Assembly: GCF_019127135.1 (NCBI RefSeq)
Contig: NZ_JAHOEA010000010.1
Location: forward strand, 1 to 64,000
Direction of reading: 5' to 3'
DNA: 64,000 nucleotides
Source of the DNA: Segatella copri
GTDB lineage: Bacteria; Bacteroidota; Bacteroidia; Bacteroidales; Bacteroidaceae
Below, piece after piece: positions 29,485 through 39,256 of this stretch. Both the position numbers and the translations under genes were made by a program. Within the stretch, counting starts at the first letter, position 1. Every line of letters starts with the position of its first letter. The notes beneath the pieces are model-generated. The model ran no database searches, was not told the DNA's origin, and saw nothing but the letters and a program-made list of their open reading frames with translations.

Positions 29485-31008
29485 ATGAAAACAAAGATAT
29501 ATATAGCTTTTGGTATGTTGGCAGCCAGCATCACATTGGCAACCACATCCTGCAGCGATAGCTTCCTAGAGGTGGAGAACCCATCAGGTGAAAACCTCGA
29601 GGAATATTATACCACAGATGCCCACATCAATGAGGCTCTGAATGCGGCTTACGATCCTACCCATTGGCCAGACTGGGCTTTGGGACAGTATAATGCCCTC
29701 AATATTGATGCCGAGATTATGGGTGATGACTTCTGGGTAGGCGGTTCTAACAAAACCGATAGGCAGGAATGGCACATGCTTTCTAACTATGAGGCAAATT
29801 CCAGCAATACCCTTAGCTCACTTTGGACAGTGGACTATTCAGGCATCAAGCGTTGCAATGACCTCTTGAAGTACTTGGGTTGGGCAGAGGCTAACCTCAC
29901 CGCTGTTAACAAGGCATCTTACGAAATGCAGGGCAGAGCCCTCCGTGTGTATTACTACAATAACTTGTGGCACTACTTCGGAAACATTCCTTTCTATTTG
30001 GAAAACCTCTCTTCTCCATATACCGCTCCTCAGTTGAGCGCTGATGAGGTATACAATAACTTGATTACTGAGTTGGAGTCAGTCATCAAATCTAATGTAT
30101 TGCCTATGCGTTGGGATGATGTCAATTGTGGCAGAATGTCACAGGCGATGTGCTATATGATGTATGCCGAGATGGTGATGTATCAGAAAGATACTTCCCG
30201 TTATGCCACGGCATTGCAGTATATGCAGGAAATCATCAACGACAAGAATGACTATGGTATCATGGACGACTTTGCTTCTATCTGGAAGAACAGTGGCGAA
30301 TGGTGCAAGGAGAGCATCTGGGAGGTGAACTATGAGATAGGCTTCAGTGAGCGTTCTTGGAGCAATCCACAAGGTATTGGTGGAACAGTACTTCCTACCT
30401 TGATTTCTCCAAACTCCTGGCCTGGTGGCGAGGGCTGGGACGCAGGTGCTAACGGCTGGGGATTCATGCCTGTTAGAACTGAGACTTATAATATGTTCGC
30501 ATCTAATGACAAGCGTCGTGATGCTACCATATGGGATTGCCGTGGTGTAGAATATACCAAGCGATATCAAGATACAGGTTTCTGGCTTGGTAAGTATCGT
30601 CCATATACAGAGAATAATGCTACTTCTGGTGATAAGGACTTGAACTACAACAATAATCTCCGTGTGTATCGCGTAGCTGAGGCTTACCTCAATGCAGCAG
30701 AGTTGTTGCTCGAGACAGGTGGAGATGCAACCAAGGCTAAGGATTACGTGAATGTTATTCGTCGCCGTGCCGGCATTGCAGAACTTGGTGCAGTGACAGT
30801 GGACGATGTCATCAACGAGCGCCATTTGGAGTTCGTAGGTGAGGGTAAGCGTTACTTCGACCTCGTTCGCACAGGCAAGGCTGCTACCGTGTTGGTACCA
30901 GACAGCTACGGCTATCGCACCAACTCCTGGACAGAATCCAAGAAGTATATTCCTATCGCACAGGCTGAGCTTGACTCTGATCCTGCTTTGGTACAAAATA
31001 ATTATTAA
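29485..31008 (+). CDS. SusD/RagB-type glycan-binding outer-membrane lipoprotein
   Basis: The lid and binding partner of the upstream SusC transporter, about 507 residues. The lipobox Cys lies in ATTSCSDSFLEVE; the start at 29485 is chosen because it begins the signal peptide (MKTKIYIAFG). The SusD fold is supported by the N-terminal region EYYTTDAHINEALNAAYDP, TPR-like helices and the C-terminal family signature NVIRRRAGI...INERHLEFVGEGKRYFDLVRTG. It binds oligosaccharides at the surface and feeds them into SusC. The gene is about 30 bases downstream of susC and about 18 bases upstream of the SGBP gene, in one operon. Confidence 0.95.
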   Translation: MKTKIYIAFGMLAASITLATTSCSDSFLEVENPSGENLEEYYTTDAHINEALNAAYDPTHWPDWALGQYNALNIDAEIMGDDFWVGGSNKTDRQEWHMLSNYEANSSNTLSSLWTVDYSGIKRCNDLLKYLGWAEANLTAVNKASYEMQGRALRVYYYNNLWHYFGNIPFYLENLSSPYTAPQLSADEVYNNLITELESVIKSNVLPMRWDDVNCGRMSQAMCYMMYAEMVMYQKDTSRYATALQYMQEIINDKNDYGIMDDFASIWKNSGEWCKESIWEVNYEIGFSERSWSNPQGIGGTVLPTLISPNSWPGGEGWDAGANGWGFMPVRTETYNMFASNDKRRDATIWDCRGVEYTKRYQDTGFWLGKYRPYTENNATSGDKDLNYNNNLRVYRVAEAYLNAAELLLETGGDATKAKDYVNVIRRRAGIAELGAVTVDDVINERHLEFVGEGKRYFDLVRTGKAATVLVPDSYGYRTNSWTESKKYIPIAQAELDSDPALVQNNY

Positions 31009-31026
31009 CGTTAAGAATCCAACAAT

Positions 31027-32403
31027 ATGAAAAAGATATTTCGAAATATGGCTTATGCACTGCTCGGCGGACTGATGCTCGGTGCATGTTCAGCAGAAGA
31101 ATTCTCTGGTGCCAATGGCGAATTGCCTGATATTGTCGATTATGCAGACAAGTTTAATGTTGCTGTTGATCAGGAAACGAATACCGCTAAGTTCTCTTTC
31201 GAGGGAGCCAGTGGCGTTACACCGGTTTGGGTAATAGATGGAGCTTATTCTTCAGAATTCAATCTCTCTAAGTATTATCGCAAGAAGGGTACTTACGATG
31301 TGGAGTGCTTTGTGAAGAATCGTAATGGTATCAGTAAGGAATCTGTTCGGAAACTGTTCTCTATCGAAAAGACTAAGATGAATGGCTTCGCAGGTTTCGT
31401 AGAGGACAGCGAGTTTAATCTCTTCAAGAAAATTGCCTTCCCTGAAAAACCTTCTGCTGGCTATTATGCTCCAGGATGGAGCCAAATTGCTGACCCGGTT
31501 TGTAGCTACAGCAAGGGATGCTATACATTGAAGCTCCCTGAGGCAACTACCGAACGTTGGCAAGCTCAGGTTCCTTTCACCAACTTAGGTATCTCTACTT
31601 CTGCCGACAAGCACTACGATTTCTCTGTCATCTTGACATCAAACTTGGGTCATGGTGGTGTGAAGGTTAAGCTCTGCCAAACAGACGATGATGATGCTAT
31701 CTTGATGGATAAAGACATAAAGTTGGAGGCAGGTGAACCAAAATGTCTCTTCGGCTCTGACCTCGACGGTGTGGACATCTCAAACTTGAAGATTGTCTTC
31801 GATTTTGGTGGCAACAAAGCTGGCGATGAAATCATGATAGAAAGCCTTGTATTGAAAGATCATGCCAACGATGATGGTACTGTGGTTCCTGTAGAATTGA
31901 AGGTGCCATTCGACTACAATACAGCGGGCAACCTTTGGAAGGCTGTGGATGAGGCTCAATCGTTTGTAAATACCAATTGGTTTGGCGATGCAGGTTGGGG
32001 AGCTATAGATTGTTCTCCGGTTATCACCCATAAGGGCAGTAAGCATACAATTGTTATCCCAGTTGAAACTCCAGCTGAACAATGGCATGCACAGTGGGCA
32101 TTAACAGAGGCTCCTATATCTATTAAGATGGGCCAGAAGGTGGATTTCTCTTGCAAGGTTACTACTACAGCTAAGTTGCCTTTAGCAACATTTAAGTTGT
32201 GTGACACAGGTAATGATGACAGCTATTTGTTTGCTGATATGTATCAGAACGTTAATGGTGAATATGTGGTTCGTTATGACAATGCGACTATCCAAGGTAG
32301 TAAGGCAGGTGATATGGAGAAAGTGAAGCTTGTTATGGACTTCGCTGGCGCGCCTGTTGATGCAGAAATAACTGTCAGCGATATCGTTTTGATTGTGAAA
32401 TAG
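31027..32403 (+). CDS. surface glycan-binding lipoprotein (SGBP/SusE-position)
   Basis: A 458-residue lipoprotein, lipobox Cys in MLGACSAEEF. A PKD-like domain (about 35-115, with PVWVIDGAYSSEFNLSKYY) is followed by two beta-sandwich modules (about 125-290 and 295-458). They share the pattern of a WQAQ/WHAQ strand, TLKLP/TIVIP edges and a closing 'VDFGG/DFAG ... I.SL/VL' strand, as in tandem carbohydrate-binding modules of the CBM4/22 type. Position right after susD and before GH16 matches surface glycan-binding proteins of beta-glucan loci. Binding specificity is inferred only. Confidence 0.75.
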   Translation: MKKIFRNMAYALLGGLMLGACSAEEFSGANGELPDIVDYADKFNVAVDQETNTAKFSFEGASGVTPVWVIDGAYSSEFNLSKYYRKKGTYDVECFVKNRNGISKESVRKLFSIEKTKMNGFAGFVEDSEFNLFKKIAFPEKPSAGYYAPGWSQIADPVCSYSKGCYTLKLPEATTERWQAQVPFTNLGISTSADKHYDFSVILTSNLGHGGVKVKLCQTDDDDAILMDKDIKLEAGEPKCLFGSDLDGVDISNLKIVFDFGGNKAGDEIMIESLVLKDHANDDGTVVPVELKVPFDYNTAGNLWKAVDEAQSFVNTNWFGDAGWGAIDCSPVITHKGSKHTIVIPVETPAEQWHAQWALTEAPISIKMGQKVDFSCKVTTTAKLPLATFKLCDTGNDDSYLFADMYQNVNGEYVVRYDNATIQGSKAGDMEKVKLVMDFAGAPVDAEITVSDIVLIVK

Positions 32404-32495
32404 GCTTTAGGTTTTATTGGTTTATATAGAATTATACAGGAGCTGCTTCTATAAAAAATAAGTAGGAGTGGCTCCCTTTCTAAATTTTAAATGAC

Positions 32496-33650
32496 ATGAA
32501 ATTCTTGAAAATATTTTCCTTCCTTCTCTCGCTTATGTTGCTTTCTTGCAGCAGTAGTTCTTCTGACGGCGATGGAGAGGTGACAATATCCTGCTCTCCT
32601 ACGAGCATTGATGTTCCGGCTAAGGGCGGTACTTATAAAATCATGGTTGTGGCTTCTGAAGGAGGCTGGAAAGCGAGAGCATCCTTCCCTGGAGAAGGTC
32701 CTACGGCAAATGTATACCCTTGGTTTAAAGTGAGTGCCAGCGGTAATAACAAAGCTATGGGTATGGTAACTGTAGATGTGGAAGAGAATAAATCGTCTGT
32801 AGCTCTTGACGGAAGTGTCGAGATTTCATTAGAGGATAAGAAGGTATCGGTGCCAGTGCATCAGGCTGGAAAACAGGTCACTCCTATTGAAGGGGGCGAA
32901 ATGGTGATTCCTGAGGGGTACAAACTGGTCTGGAATGATGAGTTTAATGAAGGCTCAGAGTTGAATAGTACCGATTGGCGTCATGAGGTGCAGAAGTCGG
33001 GCTGGGTGAATAATGAACTTCAGAATTATGTGAATGGCTCTGCTGATGGCAAACGCGTAACAGAAATTGCTGATAACCGGCTTTATATCAACTGTTTCAA
33101 GGGCAGTAACGGCAAGATTTATTCGGGTCGCGTATATGCTCACGAAACCCAGGGCTGGCTTTACGGTATCTTCGAAGCGCGCATCAAATTGCCTAAAGGT
33201 AAGGGCACATGGCCTGCTTTCTGGATGATGCCTTGCAACAATGATTTCGGAGCAAATCCTTGGCCTAAGTGTGGCGAGATTGATATTATGGAAGAGGTTG
33301 GCGTTAATCCTAACTATACTTCTTCGTCGCTCCATACTGAGAAGTTTAATCACGTGATGGGAACCCAGATTACCAAGGAGCGTCTGACTGCGGGTGCTGA
33401 AGACGGTTTCCACGTTTATCGTCTGGAGTGGACTCCTGATTATATCAAGACCTATGTGGATGGTAAGAAACTGCTCAATTTCAACAATGACGGTAAAAAT
33501 GATGTTGGTTCGTGGCCTTTCAATAAACCATTCTATGTCATCCTCAACCTGGCTTGGGGCGGTGACTGGGGCGGCATGAAGGGTGTTGACGAAAGCGCCC
33601 TCCCAGTTCAGATGGAAGTGGATTATGTGAGAGTATTCCAGAAAAAATAA
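32496..33650 (+). CDS. GH16 endo-beta-glucanase lipoprotein
   Basis: A surface endo-glucanase (laminarinase/lichenase type) of 384 residues. A lipoprotein signal (Cys in LLSCSSSSSDG) precedes a BACON-like beta-sandwich (about 30-130, CSPTSIDVPAKGGTYKI) and the GH16 catalytic domain (about 145-384). The catalytic ExDxxE motif is in CGEIDIMEEVG, and FWMMPCNN and the WTPDYIKTYVDG segment are typical of bacterial beta-1,3/1,3-1,4-glucanases. It cleaves polymer outside the cell for SusCD import. It is the last gene of the susC-susD-SGBP-GH16 operon and is followed by a terminator at 33683-33730. Confidence 0.93.
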   Translation: MKFLKIFSFLLSLMLLSCSSSSSDGDGEVTISCSPTSIDVPAKGGTYKIMVVASEGGWKARASFPGEGPTANVYPWFKVSASGNNKAMGMVTVDVEENKSSVALDGSVEISLEDKKVSVPVHQAGKQVTPIEGGEMVIPEGYKLVWNDEFNEGSELNSTDWRHEVQKSGWVNNELQNYVNGSADGKRVTEIADNRLYINCFKGSNGKIYSGRVYAHETQGWLYGIFEARIKLPKGKGTWPAFWMMPCNNDFGANPWPKCGEIDIMEEVGVNPNYTSSSLHTEKFNHVMGTQITKERLTAGAEDGFHVYRLEWTPDYIKTYVDGKKLLNFNNDGKNDVGSWPFNKPFYVILNLAWGGDWGGMKGVDESALPVQMEVDYVRVFQKK

Positions 33651-33682
33651 GGCTTGATTTTTTTTACTATATAAATAATAAG

Positions 33683-33730
33683 GTCTTAGGAGAAGTCGTA
33701 TCTGCACTTACTCCTAAGACTTTTTCTTTT
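33683..33730 (+). terminator. terminator of the SusCD/GH16 operon
   Basis: The stem GTCTTAGGAG (33683-33692) / CTCCTAAGAC (33711-33720) is followed by TTTTTCTTTT. Confidence 0.85.
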
Positions 33731-33780
33731 GTTCCAATTTCGCTCTTTTTATTGTCTTTTTCTGCTTTTCTTGCTTACAA

Positions 33781-33812
33781 TTTGCTCATTTCGAATAAAA
33801 GTTATAATTTTG
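33781..33812 (+). promoter_or_regulatory. promoter of EamA transporter gene
   Basis: TTTG (33781-33784), a 20-bp spacer and TAATTTTG (33805-33812). The ATG at 33843 follows 30 bases later. Confidence 0.7.
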
Positions 33813-33842
33813 CAGCATAATTTCAAAAATCAGAAAAATAGA

Positions 33843-34739
33843 ATGAAACAGAATAATAGTAATTTATTATATCATCTTGTGGCCTTCATCACCGTAGCCA
33901 TCTGGGGAACCACCTTTGTTTCTACCAAGGTGCTGATGCTGAACGGGCTTTCACCAGCACAGATCTTTACGCTCCGTTTCAGTTTCGCATACATGATGAT
34001 GCTGATGGTGAATCATAAGCGGATGTTTGCTGATAGCTGGAAAGATGAGTTTAAAATGGCGATGCTGGGCATTACGGGCGGTTCGCTCTATTTCCTGAGT
34101 GAGAACGAGGCGATGAATTATACCACAACGACCAATACATCGCTCATCGTATGTTCCTGTCCGCTCTTTGCTACCTTGCTGGTACGTCTGGTTTATCGCC
34201 ATTCTTCGCGCATCAACATGATACAGCTGCTGGGCTCTCTGCTTGCTTTTGTAGGTATGATTATCGTGGTGCTGAATGGCAGATTCGTGCTGCATCTGTC
34301 GCCTGTAGGCGATGCCTTGGCGTTTACGGCATGTATGAGCTGGGCTGTCTATTCGCTCCTGATGAAATCGGTATCGGGCGATTATGGCGCAGCTTTTATT
34401 ACCCGCAAGGTCTTCTTCTACGGTGTGCTTACCATCTTGCCTTATTATCTTATTATCCCTGGGTGGCCGGCATGGGATGTGTTTATGAAGCCTCAGGTGG
34501 TGGGTAATCTCTTGTTCCTGGGCTGTTTGGCATCCATGATATGTTTCCTTACCTGGAACTGGTGTATCTCTAAGTTGGGTGCCGTGAAAGCTACCAACTG
34601 GGTTTATTTCAATCCTATCACCACAATGATTTTCGCCTCTCTGGTATTAGACGAAAAGATAACTCCTTACTTCCTGGCAGGTGCCTGCTGCATTCTGGCA
34701 GGTATGTATATTGCGGATAGAATGACGAAGGCGGAATAA
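33843..34739 (+). CDS. EamA/DMT-family transporter
   Basis: An inner-membrane drug/metabolite transporter of about 298 residues from the ATG at 33843; the promoter at 33781-33812 excludes the longer in-frame start at 33729. Ten hydrophobic segments form two EamA repeats. The first repeat begins ITVAIWGTTFVSTKVLM with the family's Trp-Gly pair; the second begins ALAFTACMSWAVYSLLMKS. It ends with a short charged tail. The substrate is unknown. It is a single-gene unit with no informative neighbours. Confidence 0.9.
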   Translation: MKQNNSNLLYHLVAFITVAIWGTTFVSTKVLMLNGLSPAQIFTLRFSFAYMMMLMVNHKRMFADSWKDEFKMAMLGITGGSLYFLSENEAMNYTTTTNTSLIVCSCPLFATLLVRLVYRHSSRINMIQLLGSLLAFVGMIIVVLNGRFVLHLSPVGDALAFTACMSWAVYSLLMKSVSGDYGAAFITRKVFFYGVLTILPYYLIIPGWPAWDVFMKPQVVGNLLFLGCLASMICFLTWNWCISKLGAVKATNWVYFNPITTMIFASLVLDEKITPYFLAGACCILAGMYIADRMTKAE

Positions 34740-34742
34740 AAA

Positions 34743-34827
34743 ATGACGAAGCATAGCTGTAGTTAGAACTAGCCAATGCTAAGAGCATCATGATACTCTT
34801 TACCATTTTGCTTTTCATTTTTTCCAT
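34743..34827 (-). pseudogene. signal-peptide-like gene remnant
   Basis: The minus strand from 34827 reads a convincing export signal (MEKMKSKMVKSIMMLLALAS, then SNYSYASS). It then runs straight into the antisense of the transporter gene's 3' end, where it has no sensible protein. This looks like the 5' stub of a deleted gene. AATGACGAAG occurs at both sides of the junction (about 34721 and 34743), which would fit a deletion between short direct repeats. Confidence 0.3.
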
Positions 34828-34903
34828 ATTGATTTGTCTTTTTGTGTAATACGAATGAATAGTTGTTATTACTTATATAATATTTATTTAGTTTTTTATT
34901 AGG

Positions 34904-34934
34904 CGTTCCGCCGGATTTACCGTCCGGCGGAGCG
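34904..34934. repeat. GC-rich hairpin downstream of cyclophilin gene
   Basis: The inverted repeat CGTTCCGCCGG / CCGGCGGAGCG (one mismatch) lies 13 bases after the cyclophilin stop. It may act as a terminator although no clear T-run follows on the minus strand. Confidence 0.5.
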
Positions 34935-34947
34935 TTATAGAGATTTC

Positions 34948-35694
34948 TTATTCTTCGATGACTGAAATCTGCATAGAAACATCCTCTTTTGGACGATCGC
35001 CACGCAAAGTTTCGCAGTTCTGAATCTTCTCTACCACGTCAAGTCCTTCCTCTACTTCACCGAAAACGGTATATTGGTTATCGAGGAAAGGAGTTCCGCC
35101 TACTTCGGTGTAGGCCTTCTGCTGCTCTTCAGTAAACTTAGGATAGCCCTGCTCCTTGCAGCGCTTCTTGGTTTCATCCACCAGCTCATCCTGAAGCTTC
35201 ATCAGGCCCTCACGGTCGCGGTTACGGCGGAAGTTCATAATCTCATCATGATGTTCTTTGGCAAGCTGGTTGAAGATGTTCTGCTCCATCTGCATGCCCA
35301 TCTGCTTCTCCATCTGCTTCAGTTCGTTCTGCTTGTAGGTCTTTCCCCATACAATATAGAACTGGCTACCGCTGCTCTCTCGTTCTGGGTTTACCTCATC
35401 TCCCAAACGGGCTGCGCTCAAGGCACCACGCTTGTGGAAAAGTTGTGGATAAACGAATTCAGCAGGGATGGTATAGTCAGGACCACCTGTGCCCAGCATC
35501 TTGCCTTTAGGAGCGCCTTTGCTGTCTGGATCGCCGCCTTGAATCATAAAATCCTTGATGACACGATGGAAGAGAGTGCCGTCAAAATATCCCTCTTTTG
35601 CCAACTTGATGAAGTTGTCACGATGCTGAGGTGTCTCGTCGTAGAGGCGCACCTTGATGTCGCCCTCTGATGTCTTTATCAATACTTTAGCCAT
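34948..35694 (-). CDS. cyclophilin-type peptidyl-prolyl isomerase with insert
   Basis: A 248-residue prolyl isomerase without a signal peptide, so probably cytoplasmic. Cyclophilin motifs are clear: FHRVIKDFMIQGGD (the catalytic Arg in FHR), GSQFYIVWG and YTVFGEVEEGLDVV. Between the last two is an insert of about 80 residues, Met/Gln/Lys-rich and helical (starting near KTYKQNELKQMEKQMG), absent from the compact 165-residue family core. I recall similar inserts in Bacteroidota homologues. A conserved hypothetical gene lies 83 bp upstream on the same strand. Confidence 0.92.
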   Translation of the reverse strand: MAKVLIKTSEGDIKVRLYDETPQHRDNFIKLAKEGYFDGTLFHRVIKDFMIQGGDPDSKGAPKGKMLGTGGPDYTIPAEFVYPQLFHKRGALSAARLGDEVNPERESSGSQFYIVWGKTYKQNELKQMEKQMGMQMEQNIFNQLAKEHHDEIMNFRRNRDREGLMKLQDELVDETKKRCKEQGYPKFTEEQQKAYTEVGGTPFLDNQYTVFGEVEEGLDVVEKIQNCETLRGDRPKEDVSMQISVIEE

Positions 35695-35777
35695 AATAAT
35701 TTATAATCAGTATATTTTATTAATCGGTATATGTCGTAATCAGTATGTTCTTTTTACTTTTTTACCTTTTTACCTTT

Positions 35778-36140
35778 TTACTTTTCGTAATACTCATTCC
35801 ACTCCTTCATAGCCTCCTGCCAGTCGGTCTGTTCACCGCTGGCTACGGCTTCTTTCTGTCTCTCTGCCTCGTCGCGAGCCTTATCTCGTGCACGTTTTGC
35901 CTTCATTGCTTCGATGGTGGCATCGTCGAGAATCTGAATGGCGCCACGCTTGATGGCATCCTGCAGTTCTTCTTCGCCGAAAGCCTTGCCAGGCTCATTG
36001 AAGTCAGAGATATTGAATTCATAATCCACACGAAGGTCGTGGCGTATCATTTTCTGTTGTAAACGGTTGCCTGCGTTCTTGAGGCGCAGCAACTTGCCGA
36101 TTTCCTTGATTTCTCCTGCTGAGTATTTGTTTCTTCCCAT
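35778..36140 (-). CDS. conserved hypothetical protein, 120 residues
   Basis: A soluble charged protein that I do not recognise by name. The N-terminal part (1-80) contains KYSAGEIKEIGKLLRLKNAG, followed by IRHDLRVDYEFNISDFN. The C-terminal third is a Lys/Arg/Glu-rich helix (MKAKRARDKARDEAERQKE). The pattern suggests a nucleic-acid- or ribosome-associated helical protein, but this is inference. It has its own promoter (36172-36203) and precedes the cyclophilin gene by 83 bases. Confidence 0.7.
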   Translation of the reverse strand: MGRNKYSAGEIKEIGKLLRLKNAGNRLQQKMIRHDLRVDYEFNISDFNEPGKAFGEEELQDAIKRGAIQILDDATIEAMKAKRARDKARDEAERQKEAVASGEQTDWQEAMKEWNEYYEK

Positions 36141-36171
36141 TAATATGATTTGATATTATTATTTTTGCGTG

Positions 36172-36203
36172 CAAAATTAAGCATAATCCTCGATAAAACC
36201 AAG
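36172..36203 (-). promoter_or_regulatory. promoter of the 120-residue hypothetical gene
   Basis: On the minus strand, TAATTTTG (36172-36179) with CTTG (36200-36203) 20 bp upstream. Confidence 0.6.
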
Positions 36204-36296
36204 AAAAGTTTCAAGGAATTCACAAAAGAATCCCTTTCTCCCTTTACTTTCTTGCCCTTTTTACCCTTTTGCTCTTTTTACCCTTTTACCTTTAAA

Positions 36297-37151
36297 TCAC
36301 TTCCATGCCTTCTTCTGGTTCAGTTCTATCAGACGGTCGAATTCAAAATCGGCTTTGATTTTATCCAATATTCTCTTTACGATGATATTCATCACGCTTC
36401 CTTTGCTGTAGTTGGCAGAGCACATGAAGTTTACCCGTCCCTCCTTGACAAGCTGGCAGGCTGTTTTCTGTTTATCCTCGTTATCATATACAGCAATCGA
36501 GTGGCCGCCATGTTCCTTTACCATCTTCATGCAAGGCACATCGGTTTCTCCATCTCCGAAGTATATCATTCGGGGGAAAGGGATAGGGCGCTTTTCGTCG
36601 GGGATATACTGGTTCACTCTTCTGTTGTCGCTCACCTGTTTGATACCCTTGTTGATTTTGAAGAGGAATTGCGTTTTGGTAGTATAGTCTACGGCTACGG
36701 CTGGCCAATAGGCGATTCCCTCCTTGTTGTAGAGGAAGGAGCAGGCGTAGATATTCTCAAATTCGTGGGCGATAGGTGTGCCCTCTATCATCTCCTTCAG
36801 TCCCGAGGAGTTGATGTAGTGCTTTACGTCCAGTCCGATGCTGTTGCCATATTCATTCACGAGCGAAAACCATTGTTTTACGCCGCGGAACAGTTCTACA
36901 TCCTTGCCGAATTTCTGAAAAGATTCCCGGGTGAGCGAGATATTGTTCTTCTTGGCTTCGTCGAGCATCAGATACATATAGGTCAAAATGCCGTTGGCAT
37001 CCTTACCCTCTGCAAACTTTCTGTTTTTCTCCCAGAACTCATCTTTTGTCTTGCCTGTAGCCTGTATGAATCCAAACTCCTGCATATTGCCCGGCGACAG
37101 TGTGCCGTCGAAATCATAAACCAGCGCTACCTTTGGTCTCTTCTTTGCCAT
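36297..37151 (-). CDS. HAD-superfamily hydrolase
   Basis: A cytoplasmic phosphatase-like enzyme of 284 residues. Motif I is in ALVYDFDGTLSPGN (nucleophile and acid/base Asp of DxDGT), and motif IV is in IYFGDGETDVPCM. A conserved Lys upstream of motif IV is likely. A helical cap lies between about 40 and 170. The substrate is not evident; the family includes phosphoserine phosphatase-like enzymes. It stands alone, with a good promoter at 37228-37259. Confidence 0.85.
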   Translation of the reverse strand: MAKKRPKVALVYDFDGTLSPGNMQEFGFIQATGKTKDEFWEKNRKFAEGKDANGILTYMYLMLDEAKKNNISLTRESFQKFGKDVELFRGVKQWFSLVNEYGNSIGLDVKHYINSSGLKEMIEGTPIAHEFENIYACSFLYNKEGIAYWPAVAVDYTTKTQFLFKINKGIKQVSDNRRVNQYIPDEKRPIPFPRMIYFGDGETDVPCMKMVKEHGGHSIAVYDNEDKQKTACQLVKEGRVNFMCSANYSKGSVMNIIVKRILDKIKADFEFDRLIELNQKKAWK

Positions 37152-37227
37152 ATCTCGTTCTCCTTTCTTTTATATTAACCCTAAACTATCTATCTCTTTC
37201 GGGCGATGTTCTTTCTCCCTTAATTTG

Positions 37228-37259
37228 CAAATATACATAATTTTCAGCGAATTAGCAAA
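37228..37259 (-). promoter_or_regulatory. promoter of HAD hydrolase gene
   Basis: On the minus strand, TATATTTG (37228-37235) with TTTG (37256-37259) 20 bp upstream. Confidence 0.7.
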
Positions 37260-37286
37260 CTATTAGGATATAAAAAATCATAATGA

Positions 37287-37332
37287 AACAAAAAAGGCGT
37301 ACAAAACCCATTTCTGAGCATTGTACGCCTTT
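37287..37332 (-). terminator. dnaK terminator
   Basis: The stem AAAGGCGTACAA (37293-37304) / TTGTACGCCTTT (37321-37332), with a T-run on the minus-strand 3' side. Confidence 0.85.
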
Positions 37333-37351
37333 ATTATAATATTAATCTGTA

Positions 37352-39256
37352 TTACTTAACCTCTTCGAAATCAGCGTCTTGTACGTCCTGAGCGCCGTCG
37401 TTGCCGCCCTGTGCCTGCTGACCACCCTGTGCACCCTGAGGACCTGCCTGCTGGCCGCCCTGATACATCTGCTGAGAAGCAGCCTGCATTACGGTGTTCA
37501 AGTTGTTGATAGCTGAATCGATAGCTGCAGCATCACCAGCCTTGTGAGCATCCTTCAACTGCTGCAATGCCTGCTCGATACCTGGCTTCTTGTCTGCAGG
37601 AATCTTATCACCGTTATCCTTCAGGAAGTTCTCGGTGGTGAAGATCATGCTGTCAGCCTGGTTCATCTTGTCAATCTTCTCGCGCTCAGCCTTATCAGCA
37701 GCAGCGTTCTGCTCTGCCTCAGCCTTCATGCGGTTGATCTCGTCCTCGCTCAAGCCAGATGAAGCCTCGATGCGGATGCTCTGCTCCTTACCGGTAGCCT
37801 TATCCTTAGCTGATACGTTCAAGATACCGTTGGCATCGATATCGAAGGTAACCTCAATCTGAGGAACACCACGGCGAGCTGGAGCGATACCTGTCAGGTT
37901 GAACTGACCGATACTCTTGTTCTGAGCTGCCATTGGACGCTCACCCTGCAATACGTGGATGGTAACCTCTGTCTGGTTATCAGCTGCTGTAGAGAATACC
38001 TCGCTCTTCTTGCAAGGGATAGTTGTATTGGCATCGATGAGCTTAGTCATCACACCACCCATAGTCTCGATACCGAGAGTCAATGGAGTAACGTCGAGCA
38101 ATACGATGTCACCAACACCCTCTTCCTTGTTCAGAATGGCACCCTGGATAGCTGCACCTACTGCTACTACCTCATCAGGGTTAACACCCTTAGAAGGCTC
38201 CTTGCCGAAGTAGTTCTTAACCAAGGTCTGAACGGCTGGGATACGGCTTGAACCACCAACCAGGATAACCTCGTCGATATCTGATGTAGAGAGCTTAGCA
38301 TCACGAACGGCATTCTGGCAAGGTACGAGACAAGCCTGAATCAGGTTGTGAGCCAACTGCTCGAACTGTGCACGGGTCAAAGTCTTAACCAAGTGCTTTG
38401 GCATACCGTCAACGGCTGTGATGTATGGCAAGTTGATTTCGGTAGATGTAGAGCTTGACAACTCAATCTTAGCCTTCTCAGCTGCCTCCTTCAAACGCTG
38501 CATAGCCATAGGGTCCTTGCGGAGATCTACGCCTTCCTCTGCCTTGAAGCCATCAGCCAACCAGTTGATGATTACCTGGTCGAAGTCATCACCACCCAGG
38601 TGAGTATCACCATTGGTAGAAAGTACCTCGAATACGCCGCCACCGAACTCCAGGATAGAGATATCGAATGTACCACCACCCAAGTCGAATACGGCAATCT
38701 TCATATCCTTGTTAGCCTTGTCAACACCGTAAGCCAAAGCTGCGGCTGTAGGCTCATTTACGATACGCTGAACATTCAAACCTGCAATCTGACCAGCCTC
38801 CTTAGTAGCCTGACGCTGTGAGTCAGAGAAGTAAGCAGGAACTGTGATAACAGCATCTGTAACCTCCTGTCCGAGATAATCCTCTGCAGTCTTCTTCATC
38901 TTCTGGAGAACCATTGCAGAAATCTCCTGTGGAGTATATTTACGACCCTCGATTTCAACACGTGGATAACCACCCTCGTTTACTACTGTGTAAGGCATTG
39001 CCTCAGCCTCTTTCTGGCTCTGAGCGTATGTCTCACCCATGAAACGCTTGATAGAATATACAGTGTTCTTAGGGTTTGTGATGGCCTGACGCTTAGCAGG
39101 ATCACCTACCTTGCGGTCACCATCCTTAACGAAACCTACTACTGATGGAGTAGTACGCTTACCTTCACTATTAGCGATTACAACTGGTTCGCTACCTTCG
39201 AAAACGGCAACACAACTGTTTGTGGTACCCAAGTCAATTCCAATTACTTTTCCCAT
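37352..39256 (-). CDS. dnaK: Hsp70 chaperone DnaK
   Basis: An ATP-dependent cytoplasmic chaperone of 634 residues, full length. The nucleotide-binding domain begins [16 protein letters not shown] and includes [16 protein letters not shown]. The linker [14 protein letters not shown] is followed by the substrate-binding beta-domain and helical lid, then a Gly/Gln-rich flexible tail (about 590-625) and the terminal acidic EEVK. Neither DnaJ nor GrpE is adjacent. No CIRCE element was seen upstream; control may be by an alternative sigma factor. Codon use is highly biased, as expected for an abundant protein. Confidence 0.98.
   Translation of the reverse strand: MGKVIGIDLGTTNSCVAVFEGSEPVVIANSEGKRTTPSVVGFVKDGDRKVGDPAKRQAITNPKNTVYSIKRFMGETYAQSQKEAEAMPYTVVNEGGYPRVEIEGRKYTPQEISAMVLQKMKKTAEDYLGQEVTDAVITVPAYFSDSQRQATKEAGQIAGLNVQRIVNEPTAAALAYGVDKANKDMKIAVFDLGGGTFDISILEFGGGVFEVLSTNGDTHLGGDDFDQVIINWLADGFKAEEGVDLRKDPMAMQRLKEAAEKAKIELSSSTSTEINLPYITAVDGMPKHLVKTLTRAQFEQLAHNLIQACLVPCQNAVRDAKLSTSDIDEVILVGGSSRIPAVQTLVKNYFGKEPSKGVNPDEVVAVGAAIQGAILNKEEGVGDIVLLDVTPLTLGIETMGGVMTKLIDANTTIPCKKSEVFSTAADNQTEVTIHVLQGERPMAAQNKSIGQFNLTGIAPARRGVPQIEVTFDIDANGILNVSAKDKATGKEQSIRIEASSGLSEDEINRMKAEAEQNAAADKAEREKIDKMNQADSMIFTTENFLKDNGDKIPADKKPGIEQALQQLKDAHKAGDAAAIDSAINNLNTVMQAASQQMYQGGQQAGPQGAQGGQQAQGGNDGAQDVQDADFEEVK

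Noticed and set aside
30139..30996. 285-codon open frame antisense to susD
   Set aside because: Opposite a clear SusD gene; the composition is that of a reverse-frame artefact.
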